Shown here piece by piece: positions 8,125 to 15,544 of a stretch of DNA of 19,871 bases. Each line of letters opens with the position of its first letter. The stretch's first letter is position 1. The notes beneath the pieces are model-generated. The model was not told the DNA's origin and searched no databases. It saw nothing but the letters and a program-made list of their open reading frames with translations. The position numbers and the translations under genes were made by a program. Origin of the DNA: Bacteroidales bacterium UBA4788 (GTDB lineage Bacteria; Bacteroidota; Bacteroidia; Bacteroidales; VadinHA17); contig DHGW01000032.1 of the NCBI GenBank assembly GCA_002402965.1, positions 1 through 19,871 on the forward strand, given 5' to 3'.

Positions 8125-9608
8125 AGACCCTTGTTCAGTGTGTAGTACAGGTCATTCCACCTCAGTTCCTTCCTGAATTGTCCTATTTCACAATTTTCAT
8201 CAATCAGCACAAATTCCGTTCCCGTCATATCAGCGAAATCAGCCATATGTTCTCCTGTGAGGGCCTGGCTGAAGCTTGTATGGTGTGCGCCACCTGCATA
8301 TATCCACGCTGTTGCTGCGGTCCTGAGATCCGGGTAGGGCTTCCATAATACGCTTGCCACCGGAAGTTTAGGCATAGGCGGACATTCAACAACCTTCATC
8401 GTAGTTACGATAAGCCTGAAATGGTCACCCATCTCCACCATGGAAGCGGCGAGAGCCTCACCCAGACCGGTCCTGAAAACAAGCCTTGCCGGGTCATCCT
8501 TGCCACCGATACCCAGAGGGTGCACCTCCAGTACAGGTTTGCCCGAAGCAATTGACGGACAAACCTCAAGCATATGTGCACCCAGGATGGCCATATTCTT
8601 CGGATCAAGATGATATGTGTAATCTTCCATGAAAGAGGTGCCACCCTTAAGCCCTTCAGCCATCACCTTCATGATGCGTACCAGCGCGGCAGTCTTCCAG
8701 TCACCTTCTGCTCCAAAACCGTAGCCGTCAGCCATGAGCCTCTGCACTGCCAGGCCCGGCAGCTGAACCATGCCGTGAAGATCTTCAAAATTGGTTGTAA
8801 AGGCCTTGAAGTTGCCATTCTCGAGGAATGCCCTCATACCGGCTTCAATTCGTGCCGCTTCCTTTACGGCCGGGGCTGACAGGACTTTTACCGGAGCCTT
8901 GTAGTCATCGCCGTACTGCTTGATAAGAGCTGATATCTGCTTGTCAGTCACCTTGCTGACCGCGTCCGCCAGGTCACCTATTCCGTAACCCTGAACCTCA
9001 TAATCGAGCCTGATCTGGGCGGAGACCTTGTTGCCTTCCGTGACTGCAACATCCCTCATGTTGTCACCGAAACGCGCAACCCTGAGGTTACGGCCTTCCT
9101 GTGCTCCCATAGCGGCGCGTGCCCATACTCCGATTGAACGAAGTACCTCCTTGTCCTGCCAGTGGCCGACAACCACCTTGCGCTCCATCCGGAGACGGGA
9201 GCAGATAAATCCGAACTCCCGGTCACCATGGGCGGACTGGTTAAGGTTCATGAAATCCATATCAATTTCACTCCATGGAATATCACGGTTGAACTGCGTA
9301 TGGAAATGAAGCATCGGCTTGCCAAGCCTCTTCAGACCGGATATCCACATCTTTGCCGGCGAAAAGGTATGCATCCAGGCAACCAGGCCGGCGCATGTTG
9401 GTTCATTGTTTGCCTCCATGCAGATTTTGGAAATAGCGTCTGCAGTTGTAAGAACCGGTTTGAAGACCACCTTTACCGGAATGAGATCCGATTTGTCGAG
9501 GGCAGCTGCAATGGCCCTGGAATCATCCGCTACCTGTTTAAGTGTCTCTTCCCCGTAAAGATGCTGGCTTCCTGTGATGAACCAGAGTTCAATATTTTCC
9601 TTTTTCAT
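8121..9608 (-). CDS. araA: L-arabinose isomerase
   Basis: This 495-residue enzyme (E. coli AraA is 500) isomerises L-arabinose to L-ribulose using a Mn2+ site in the cytoplasm. It opens with IELWFITGSQHLYGEE, the classic AraA N-terminus. The expected metal/catalytic residues are visible: Glu301 in GFGAEGDWKTAAL, Glu328 in TSFMEDYTYH, His345 in ILGAHMLEVCPS, and the His pair 442/443 in GGAHHTSF, one of which corresponds to E. coli His450. The start is ATG 9608. An upstream in-frame start at 9707 would add residues out of keeping with the family and overlap the transporter gene. It starts 29 bp after araT and its TGA overlaps the araR ATG. Confidence 0.97.
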   Translation of the reverse strand: MKKENIELWFITGSQHLYGEETLKQVADDSRAIAAALDKSDLIPVKVVFKPVLTTADAISKICMEANNEPTCAGLVAWMHTFSPAKMWISGLKRLGKPMLHFHTQFNRDIPWSEIDMDFMNLNQSAHGDREFGFICSRLRMERKVVVGHWQDKEVLRSIGVWARAAMGAQEGRNLRVARFGDNMRDVAVTEGNKVSAQIRLDYEVQGYGIGDLADAVSKVTDKQISALIKQYGDDYKAPVKVLSAPAVKEAARIEAGMRAFLENGNFKAFTTNFEDLHGMVQLPGLAVQRLMADGYGFGAEGDWKTAALVRIMKVMAEGLKGGTSFMEDYTYHLDPKNMAILGAHMLEVCPSIASGKPVLEVHPLGIGGKDDPARLVFRTGLGEALAASMVEMGDHFRLIVTTMKVVECPPMPKLPVASVLWKPYPDLRTAATAWIYAGGAHHTSFSQALTGEHMADFADMTGTEFVLIDENCEIGQFRKELRWNDLYYTLNKGL

Positions 9609-9637
9609 TTCGTTATAAATATCAAATGAGTAAACTG

Positions 9638-11293
9638 TTAATTCCAGAAATAGGCATAGAATACCAGGATGACCGCGATGATCACTCCCGAGGCAATTAC
9701 ATCCCACTTATTCCAGCTGGCACGTGTCAGAGCCTTCTGTTCGGCAGTGGCTGAGCCAAGAGTAAGCCCCACTATCTTCCTTTCATCAATCCTCGGTGTG
9801 AAATAGCTGACCACAATCATGGTAATAATCACAATGGCGAAGTTAATGATTTCATAATGCAGCCAGTTTGTGCTGACGAAGATCTGGTAAATGCTGCCGT
9901 CGGGATCGAGAGAACCCTTGAAAATGGTGAATCCCAGGCGGAGCATACCGATTATGAAACCTGTAAGCAGACCGGTAAGACCGGCAGCAGGTGTTGTCTT
10001 CTTCGATAGGATACCGAGCAGGAATGCAGCTGCAATACCGGGAGCAAGCAGCGACTGAACGTCCTGCAGGTAGGCATACAGTACCTTGCCTATACCTTTC
10101 ATGACAGGTATCCAGAGTATGCCCAGAACCACCACCACTACAGTAGCTATTCTTCCCACCTTTACTAGCTGTGCCTCAGGTGCATCCGGCCTGTACTTCT
10201 GATAGAAGTCAATTGTAAAGAGAGTTGCTGATGAGTTGAACAGTGAAGCCAGTGAACTCATCAGTGCAGCCAGGATACCGCCAACCACAAGTCCCTTGAA
10301 CCCCATCGGCAGAAGCTCCTTGACAAGGGTTGAGAACGCCGAGTCCGAACTGGTCAGGTTGATGACTCCCTGCTGATTGAGTGCGTACGCTATCATTCCG
10401 GGGATGAGGAAAATGAAAACAGGAGTCAGCTTAAGAGCCCCACCGAAGATTGCACCGCGACGGGCCTGCGTCTGATCACGTCCCGAAAGCACACGCTGAA
10501 CAATATACTGGTCCGTACACCAGTACCAGAATCCTATAATTGCAGATCCAAGCAGGACGCCTGTCCATGGGAACTGGGCATCCTTGGGCGAGCGAATAAG
10601 CTGTGTCATAGTGTCACCGTATTCGTTGACGGGAACAGCCCGGCAGATATGCATCAGCTCGTCCCATCCGCCAACCTTGATCAGACCGGCAATCAGAACG
10701 GCAATAGAACCGGCAAGCAATACCGGGGTCTGTAATACAGAGGTCCAGAGGATTGCCTTCATCCCTCCGAGCGTGGTGTAAATACCGGTGATTACAACAA
10801 GCCCGATGGCACTTATCCAGAAAAAATCAATACCCCAGATTGATTCGATCCCGAATACATCCTTGAATACAACACCTCCGGCATAAACCGTTACGGCCAC
10901 TTTGGTCAGCACATAACTCACAAGTGAAATTATCGACAGGACTGACCTCGACTCCTTGTTATACCGCCTTTCGAGAAATTCGGGCATGGTGAACACGCCG
11001 CTGCGGGCATAAAATGGCACAAAGAGCCAGCCCAGAAGCAGTATGAGCCAGCCGTGCATCTCCCAGTGGGCCATTGCCATCCCCGATGAGGCTCCCGCGC
11101 CTGCAAGGCCGACAAGGTGCTCCGATCCGATGTTGGATGCAAAGATTGACGCTCCGATGGCAATCCATGTGGCGTCACGTCCTGCAAGAAAGTAGTCAGT
11201 CGATGTCTTGTCCTTCGTGCGCATTGAAACCACGATGAATGCCACCAACGCGAGGACAAAAGCCCCCAGTACGATCCAGTCAAGTGCTAGCAT
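9638..11293 (-). CDS. araT: Sodium:solute symporter (SSS family), probable L-arabinose transporter
   Basis: This 551-residue inner-membrane protein has many hydrophobic segments, consistent with the 13-14 helices of SSS transporters. It opens with one (WIVLGAFVLALVAFIVV) and ends with another (WDVIASGVIIAVILVFYAYF). SSS hallmarks are DYFLAGRDATWIAIGASIFA, SNIGSEHLVGLAGAG and GVFTMPEFLERRYN, all close to Na+/glucose-type SglT proteins. It should import arabinose with Na+. The substrate is inferred from its place as first gene of the ara operon; glucose or galactose transport cannot be excluded from sequence alone. A predicted AraR operator lies 230 bp upstream. No long alternative start exists, since the first helix begins within a few residues of ATG 11293. 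Confidence 0.88.
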   Translation of the reverse strand: MLALDWIVLGAFVLALVAFIVVSMRTKDKTSTDYFLAGRDATWIAIGASIFASNIGSEHLVGLAGAGASSGMAMAHWEMHGWLILLLGWLFVPFYARSGVFTMPEFLERRYNKESRSVLSIISLVSYVLTKVAVTVYAGGVVFKDVFGIESIWGIDFFWISAIGLVVITGIYTTLGGMKAILWTSVLQTPVLLAGSIAVLIAGLIKVGGWDELMHICRAVPVNEYGDTMTQLIRSPKDAQFPWTGVLLGSAIIGFWYWCTDQYIVQRVLSGRDQTQARRGAIFGGALKLTPVFIFLIPGMIAYALNQQGVINLTSSDSAFSTLVKELLPMGFKGLVVGGILAALMSSLASLFNSSATLFTIDFYQKYRPDAPEAQLVKVGRIATVVVVVLGILWIPVMKGIGKVLYAYLQDVQSLLAPGIAAAFLLGILSKKTTPAAGLTGLLTGFIIGMLRLGFTIFKGSLDPDGSIYQIFVSTNWLHYEIINFAIVIITMIVVSYFTPRIDERKIVGLTLGSATAEQKALTRASWNKWDVIASGVIIAVILVFYAYFWN

Positions 11294-11366
11294 GATTTTT
11301 TCGTTGTTAGATTAGTTATCAATAATAATATAAGGTGTATATTTCAGTCTAACCTCCTTTGAGCAC

Positions 11367-11507
11367 TTAACCTTTCACCCCTTTCTCCATTCTGTCTATT
11401 GCGGCAGAAGTCTCTTTCTCAATGCCTTAAACAGGCTTCTCATCCTTCAGGATATCAGCCTTCCGCTCCAATATGCGACGGATGATTTCCTCTTTTCGAG
11501 TATGCAA
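11367..11507 (-). pseudogene. Short broken reading frame in the araT leader
   Basis: From TTG 11507 the minus strand reads 26 codons (HTRKEEIIRRILERKADI in its middle) to a TAA at 11427-11429. The same frame then gives GIEKETSAAIDRMEKGVKG before a second TAA at 11367-11369. Both halves are Lys/Glu-rich and helix-like, as in real protein, and they sit in one frame split by a single stop. No ATG start is visible. It may be the remnant of a small gene, a leader peptide, or chance. I do not recognise a family. Confidence 0.3.
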
Positions 11508-11522
11508 GTTAAATATTATTTT

Positions 11523-11541
11523 AAATGTACTATATACACTT
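11523..11541. promoter_or_regulatory. Predicted AraR operator in the divergent spacer
   Basis: The site reads AAATGTACTATATACACTT. Its outer halves are the same as in the copy at 462-480, and only bases in the centre differ. On the minus strand it contains TACATTTA, a 5/6 match to the -7 box TAnnTTTG, so the araT operon promoter may overlap it. That would leave a leader of about 220 bases before araT. It is 55 bp upstream of the predicted -7 box of the plus-strand operon, so it could affect both directions. Confidence 0.62.
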
Positions 11542-11596
11542 CTAGTTTTTTTTGATAAAAAATCATTCTTTCATCTGTTCTTCATATTTGAATATT

Positions 11597-11604
11597 TAAT
11601 TTTG
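11597..11604 (+). promoter_or_regulatory. Predicted -7 box of the small-protein/two-component operon
   Basis: TAATTTTG is an exact match to the Bacteroidota -7 consensus TAnnTTTG. No clear TTTG lies 19-20 bases upstream, so only half of the promoter is supported. Transcription from here would begin about 11610, after the more upstream in-frame ATG at 11607, which supports ATG 11688 as the true start. Confidence 0.4.
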
Positions 11605-11687
11605 CTGTGTATCAGTTCAATAAATTAGAACCCAGAGAAAATGCCTCCTCGTATTTGAACATTCGGGCAGGCAAAAAAGGAAAGACG

Positions 11688-12068
11688 ATGAAAATTATCA
11701 AGAATATCCTGATTGCAGCTCTCCTGGTACTGATATCTCCGGGTATCATAAATGCCCAGGAAGTGCAGGTTAATGCTGACACTTCCCAGGTAAAACTGCA
11801 ACAGAGAGAGCAGCAACAGGAGCAGGTCCGGAGTAAGACCCAGGACGGGCAGGCTGCCCAGTCCGGCAGCCAGCAGCAGGCAAGCAACAACAAGCAGTCG
11901 GGAGCACAGGGTGCCAATACATCAGGGGTAAAGAAAATACAGGGTGCAAGGCCTGACTGGAGCAAGGCCAGGGGTGCACGCCCGGCTTCCGTAGAGAGAC
12001 CGTCAGGGTCAAGGATCCCCAAGGGCGCCGGCAAGCCTGGAGGTGCAAGAGGTCCTGGCAGAAGGTAA
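11688..12068 (+). CDS. Small secreted Gln-rich basic protein (first copy)
   Basis: This is a 126-residue protein of unknown function. I chose ATG 11688 over the in-frame ATG 11607 because a clean signal peptide starts there (MKIIKNILIAALLVLISPG, cleavage likely after INA, before Gln). The mature part is low-complexity: a Gln/Ser-rich half (QREQQQEQVRSKTQ, QSGSQQQASNNKQSG), then a Gly/Arg/Pro-rich basic tail ending GGARGPGRR. No Cys is present. It probably lies in the periplasm or outside the cell and is largely disordered. It starts the operon; the barrel gene follows after 12 bp. It resembles the protein at 15083-15487 in layout and composition. Confidence 0.65.
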   Translation: MKIIKNILIAALLVLISPGIINAQEVQVNADTSQVKLQQREQQQEQVRSKTQDGQAAQSGSQQQASNNKQSGAQGANTSGVKKIQGARPDWSKARGARPASVERPSGSRIPKGAGKPGGARGPGRR

Positions 12069-12080
12069 CAACCACCTCAA

Positions 12081-12989
12081 ATGGACACTATGGAAAGAAA
12101 GATGATTCGAGTATGCATAGCCGGGTGCGTGATGATGCTGCAGGCCGTGAGCTTCAGCATCTCTGCACAACCTGTATCCGGTTCTGTTGCCGTTTCCGAC
12201 ACTGCCGTCTCCGGCGGTAAGGAAAGTATCCACTCCTTCTATGCGGGCACCGGCTTCGGGAGCAACATGCTTTACCTTGGAACCACCATTTCACAGGACC
12301 ATGGCTTCGGCTATGCCTCTGCATCATACGGACTGAGAGACAAGCTCTACCTTACTGCAGCCGGTTACACTATCAGTAATTTCACCCCATTTACGGCCTT
12401 TTACAGCCTGGGCCTCAATTTCAGCCATGCCTTCAACTCATGGTTCGACATAAGTTCGGGGGTTTCACGTTACAACGTGGCAGAATCACTGAGAGACACG
12501 CTCTTCAGCAACTTCACCTATGCCGACGCAACACTGGGTTTCGACTGGAGGATACTCTATTCAAAAGTGTCAGTCGGCGGCCTTTTTGCGGGAGGAGGCC
12601 AGTTATACCTGCAGACCAGGCATTCAAGATATTTTGAGACCCCTTCCTTTGCCAGGGATAAGGCATTCTTCTCATTTGATCCCTACGTGAATGTTCTCTT
12701 CGGTAATATGGTAAGCATTGAAACAACCGGAGGGGTGATCGAAACCACGGTATCGCCAGGGTACAGACCATGGCGCAGGCAAGATCAGGGAACAATAACC
12801 CCCGGAACCCGATACAGCGAAACTTTCGGAGTGATGGAGATCGATTTCGGGGTACCAATAGCCTTCAGTTATGACTTCCTCACCCTTGAAATCGAACCTG
12901 GCTATGTAATTCCGCTCTACTCTGAAACGGGTACCTCAGGCACTAAAGGTTTCCTGCTTATGGCAAGCATCTTCTTCAGGATTTTTTAA
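12081..12989 (+). CDS. Predicted outer-membrane beta-barrel protein, unknown function
   Basis: This 302-residue product has a signal peptide (cleavage likely after SISA, residue 29). In-frame ATGs at residues 1, 4 and 8 all give usable starts. The mature protein is built of alternating, aromatic-rich strands (FYAGTGFGSNMLYLGTTIS, YASASYGLRDKLYLTAAGY, FYSLGLNFSHAF, KVSVGGLFAGGGQLYLQT). It ends LLMASIFFRIF, with the terminal Phe typical of barrel proteins assembled by BAM. I do not recognise a named family. It lies 12 bp after the small secreted protein and 9 bp before the response regulator, so it may be a target or partner of that two-component system. Confidence 0.65.
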   Translation: MDTMERKMIRVCIAGCVMMLQAVSFSISAQPVSGSVAVSDTAVSGGKESIHSFYAGTGFGSNMLYLGTTISQDHGFGYASASYGLRDKLYLTAAGYTISNFTPFTAFYSLGLNFSHAFNSWFDISSGVSRYNVAESLRDTLFSNFTYADATLGFDWRILYSKVSVGGLFAGGGQLYLQTRHSRYFETPSFARDKAFFSFDPYVNVLFGNMVSIETTGGVIETTVSPGYRPWRRQDQGTITPGTRYSETFGVMEIDFGVPIAFSYDFLTLEIEPGYVIPLYSETGTSGTKGFLLMASIFFRIF

Positions 12990-12998
12990 CTTTGGATC

Positions 12999-13679
12999 AT
13001 GAACGTCCTGATTGTCGAAGACGAAAAGAGTCTTGCCACCGAGATCGCTTTCTTCCTCAGAAGGGAGAATTTCCTCTGCGATATGGCGCATACCGGCGCA
13101 GAAGCCTCGGAGAAGATCGCTGTCAACCTCTACGACTTTGTACTGCTTGACCTGGGCCTGCCTGATTACGATGGCCTTGATCTTATAAGTGAAGCCAGGA
13201 GCATTAATGCAGATGTATCCTTCATTATCATCACTGCCCGGGGCGCAGTTGAAGACAGGGTGAAAGGGCTTGACCTGGGAGCCGACGATTACATACCCAA
13301 ACCTTTCGCGCTGGCCGAGTTGCATGCAAGAATAATGGCCGTGGCCCGCAGAAAATTCCATATTTCATCACCCGACATAAAACTGGGCGAGTTCGTGATG
13401 AACACCGGGGCAAGAAAACTTCAACACGGCGCAAGAGAGGTTGAGATAACAAAGAAGGAATTTGACCTTCTCTACTACCTGGTCATCAACAGTAACAAAG
13501 TCCTGGCCCGGCATCAGCTCTACGAGCACATCTGGGGCAATACTCTGGATGACCAGTATGACAGCAACTTCATCGACGTACACATTAAAAATATCCGAAG
13601 GAAACTAAATACCCATGCCCCAACTCCCTGGCTGGAGACAGTCAGGGGCGTAGGCTACAGGGTAAGCACTGACAGCTAA
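12999..13679 (+). CDS. OmpR/PhoB-type response regulator
   Basis: This 226-residue regulator has an N-terminal receiver domain (1-120) and a C-terminal winged-helix DNA-binding domain (about 128-224). The acidic pair is Glu7/Asp8, the phospho-acceptor is Asp51 (FVLLDLGLPDYDG), the switch Thr is Thr79 (IIITARG), and the conserved Lys is Lys101 (YIPKPFA). The winged helix shows EITKKEFDLLYYLV, the YEHIWG block and VDVHIKNIRRKL-like recognition (FIDVHIKNIRRKL), ending TVRGVGYRV. All key residues are intact. It is encoded 14 bp before its partner kinase and likely controls the operon or surface genes; targets are unknown. Confidence 0.93.
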   Translation: MNVLIVEDEKSLATEIAFFLRRENFLCDMAHTGAEASEKIAVNLYDFVLLDLGLPDYDGLDLISEARSINADVSFIIITARGAVEDRVKGLDLGADDYIPKPFALAELHARIMAVARRKFHISSPDIKLGEFVMNTGARKLQHGAREVEITKKEFDLLYYLVINSNKVLARHQLYEHIWGNTLDDQYDSNFIDVHIKNIRRKLNTHAPTPWLETVRGVGYRVSTDS

Positions 13680-13693
13680 AGGTCACCGGGGGC

Positions 13694-15019
13694 ATGATGA
13701 AACTCCAGACAAAACTCGCGCTATTCAACCTGCTCTCCAAACTGGTTTTCTCTGCACTGTTTATCGGCTTCCTCCCCCTCATCATAGAACGCATTAATAT
13801 CCGGCAGACGGACAATGAGCTCATCAATAAGAGGGAAGAGGTGATCAATCTCATCTCGGAAGTGGGAACCGGTCCTTTTATAACGTCAGATACCGCCGGG
13901 GGTTTTGGCAGCTATAATATCCTTAAGGAAGAATACATAAGCCTTGAGAGGGTCGTCCCGGACTATGAGTGGAATTTCATTGATGTCACCAAAAGGATCA
14001 TTGATGAAGAGACCATTGACTACCGGGTACTTCATTACTCCCTCAGGATAGACGGTGAATCGTACCTGCTCGAAATAGGCAAGAGCCTTGCAAGCATCAC
14101 CTACTCTGCAAGGAACATACGGCGGATAATACTGATTTTCCTCGCTGTCTTCATTGCAGTCACCCTCATATCGGACCTCAGTTATACCTCACGAGTCCTC
14201 AGACCCCTCCGTGTTATCACAGGCAGGCTCGGTGAGACCTCCTCCCCATCCTTTGGCACGGCCGAACCGCTCATTACCACCACCGAAGACTTTGTCCGTC
14301 TTGACCGCACCCTCAGGGAGATGATGAAAAAAATCGGGGAGCTCTTCCGGAAGGAAAAGGAAATAACCGTGAATATATCGCATGAACTGATGACTCCCGT
14401 ATCGGTTCTTCGCAGCAAGCTTGAGAACATTCTGCTGCGGGAGGGTCTGGACCCCGCCACTGAAACAGGTATAGAGGAGTCGCTCCGCACCCTCCACCGT
14501 CTGAAAGTGCTGGTTAACTCCATGCTGATGATAACCCGCATTGAAAGCCATCAGTACCTTAAGGAAGATGCCGTGGAACTCTGCAGCCTGGTCAGGGAGG
14601 TGACGGGAGAACTGGCTCCCCTTGCAGAAGACGGCGATGTGAACATCACTCTCACTTGCGACTGCAGTCACACAGTCAGCAATGCCAACCGGTCACTCCT
14701 CTTTTCAATGCTGTACAATGTGGTAAATAATGCAGTCCAGCACACTCCACGAGGAGGGAAAATAGAGATAACCGGAAGAAAGAACGAAGGCAGGTTCGAG
14801 GTTTCAATCTCAGACACGGGAGAAGGCATGACCCCGGACCAGCTTGACCGGCTCTTCACGCGATTCAGTAACAGGCCGAATCCTGGTGGTGGAAGCACTG
14901 GAATAGGCCTCGCTATAACCAAGTCGATAGCCGATTTTCATAATATTGCAGTCAGAGTCCTGTCAGAACCCGGTAAAGGGACACAATTTTTTTTCTTTTT
15001 CCCCGTAAATTCATTATAG
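13694..15019 (+). CDS. Sensor histidine kinase
   Basis: This 441-residue inner-membrane kinase pairs with the response regulator upstream. Helix 1 is about 9-31 and helix 2 about 143-161. Between them lies a periplasmic sensor of about 110 residues with no recognised family. A HAMP-like linker (PLRVITGRL) leads to the H box ISHELMTPVSVL with His230. The ATPase part has the N box NVVNNAVQH (Asn345/346), G1 DTGEGM (Asp374), F-type LFTRFSN and G2 GSTGIGLAI. The H box reads SHELMTPV rather than the common SHELRTPL, but His, Glu and Pro remain, so activity is expected. The input signal is unknown. Confidence 0.92.
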   Translation: MMKLQTKLALFNLLSKLVFSALFIGFLPLIIERINIRQTDNELINKREEVINLISEVGTGPFITSDTAGGFGSYNILKEEYISLERVVPDYEWNFIDVTKRIIDEETIDYRVLHYSLRIDGESYLLEIGKSLASITYSARNIRRIILIFLAVFIAVTLISDLSYTSRVLRPLRVITGRLGETSSPSFGTAEPLITTTEDFVRLDRTLREMMKKIGELFRKEKEITVNISHELMTPVSVLRSKLENILLREGLDPATETGIEESLRTLHRLKVLVNSMLMITRIESHQYLKEDAVELCSLVREVTGELAPLAEDGDVNITLTCDCSHTVSNANRSLLFSMLYNVVNNAVQHTPRGGKIEITGRKNEGRFEVSISDTGEGMTPDQLDRLFTRFSNRPNPGGGSTGIGLAITKSIADFHNIAVRVLSEPGKGTQFFFFFPVNSL

Positions 15020-15082
15020 CTTCATTTTCACGGACTTATTTTTGACCTGTTATCTAATTTATAAACCAAAAACAGAACAAAA

Positions 15083-15487
15083 ATGAAAAAGGAAATTCTC
15101 TTAGGCGCAATAGCACTTCTGATAAGTGCTGGCGTCATGGCACAGACAGCAGAGCCCATCCAGACTCAGGCAAAAACCAAGAAGCAGCTCAGGATTGAAG
15201 CCAGACAGCAGGCACAGGTTCAGGAGCAGGTGCAGAGCGGCGACCCGATCATGACACAGACCCAGACCAGGACACAGAATCACGGAGCAGTGGTCAGCGA
15301 GACAGCAAAACAGGCTCAGACCGGCGAAGGCAAGGGTGAGATGGTGAGGGAGCAGGCCAAACTGAAAGGTGAAGCCCAGAAATCAATGAAGCAGGCCAAA
15401 ACAGGAACAAAGAACAAAGGCGCCGCTAAGAGTGTCAGGACAAACCGTCCGGCCACAGTCAAGGGAACCGGTGCTGGTCGCAAATAG
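15083..15487 (+). CDS. Small secreted Gln-rich basic protein (second copy)
   Basis: This is a 134-residue protein of unknown function. It has a clear signal peptide (MKKEILLGAIALLISAGVMA, cleavage before Gln). The mature part is low-complexity: Gln/Thr-rich (EARQQAQVQEQVQ, MTQTQTRTQNHG), then Lys/Ala-rich, ending VKGTGAGRK. It has no Cys. Its layout matches the protein at 11688-12068: signal peptide, Gln-rich stretch, Gly-rich cationic tail. It follows the kinase gene after 63 bp, with no convincing promoter in that gap, so it is probably the last gene of the operon. The terminator at 15507-15540 follows it. Confidence 0.65.
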   Translation: MKKEILLGAIALLISAGVMAQTAEPIQTQAKTKKQLRIEARQQAQVQEQVQSGDPIMTQTQTRTQNHGAVVSETAKQAQTGEGKGEMVREQAKLKGEAQKSMKQAKTGTKNKGAAKSVRTNRPATVKGTGAGRK

Positions 15488-15506
15488 TCAAAACCGAAAG
15501 GCTGAG

Positions 15507-15540
15507 AAAAAAACCGGCGGAGCGATCTGCCGGTTTTTTT
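15507..15540. terminator. Bidirectional intrinsic terminator
   Basis: AAAAAAACCGGC and GCCGGTTTTTTT form a perfect 12-bp inverted repeat around a 10-base loop. The GC-rich stem with A-tract before and T-tract after works in both directions. It separates the plus-strand operon ending at 15487 from the minus-strand operon ending at 15545. Confidence 0.93.
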
Positions 15541-15544
15541 ATGC

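Noticed and set aside
9609..9707. Longer N-terminus for araA
   Set aside because: The extra residues do not look like AraA, overlap the araT coding end, and the family sequence begins at MKKENIELWF.
11551..11590. TTTG at 11551 with CATATTTG at 11583 as a plus-strand promoter
   Set aside because: The spacing of 28 bases is too long for the Bacteroidota promoter, and the -7 box has a mismatch; the exact box at 11597 is better.
11607..11687. Upstream in-frame ATG that would lengthen the first small secreted protein by 27 residues
   Set aside because: The signal peptide begins exactly at ATG 11688, and the predicted promoter would start transcription near or after 11607.
11612..12075. Minus-strand Cys/Leu-rich frames opposite the first small secreted protein
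   Set aside because: They mirror the Gln codons (CAG/CTG) of the plus-strand gene, which has a good signal peptide.
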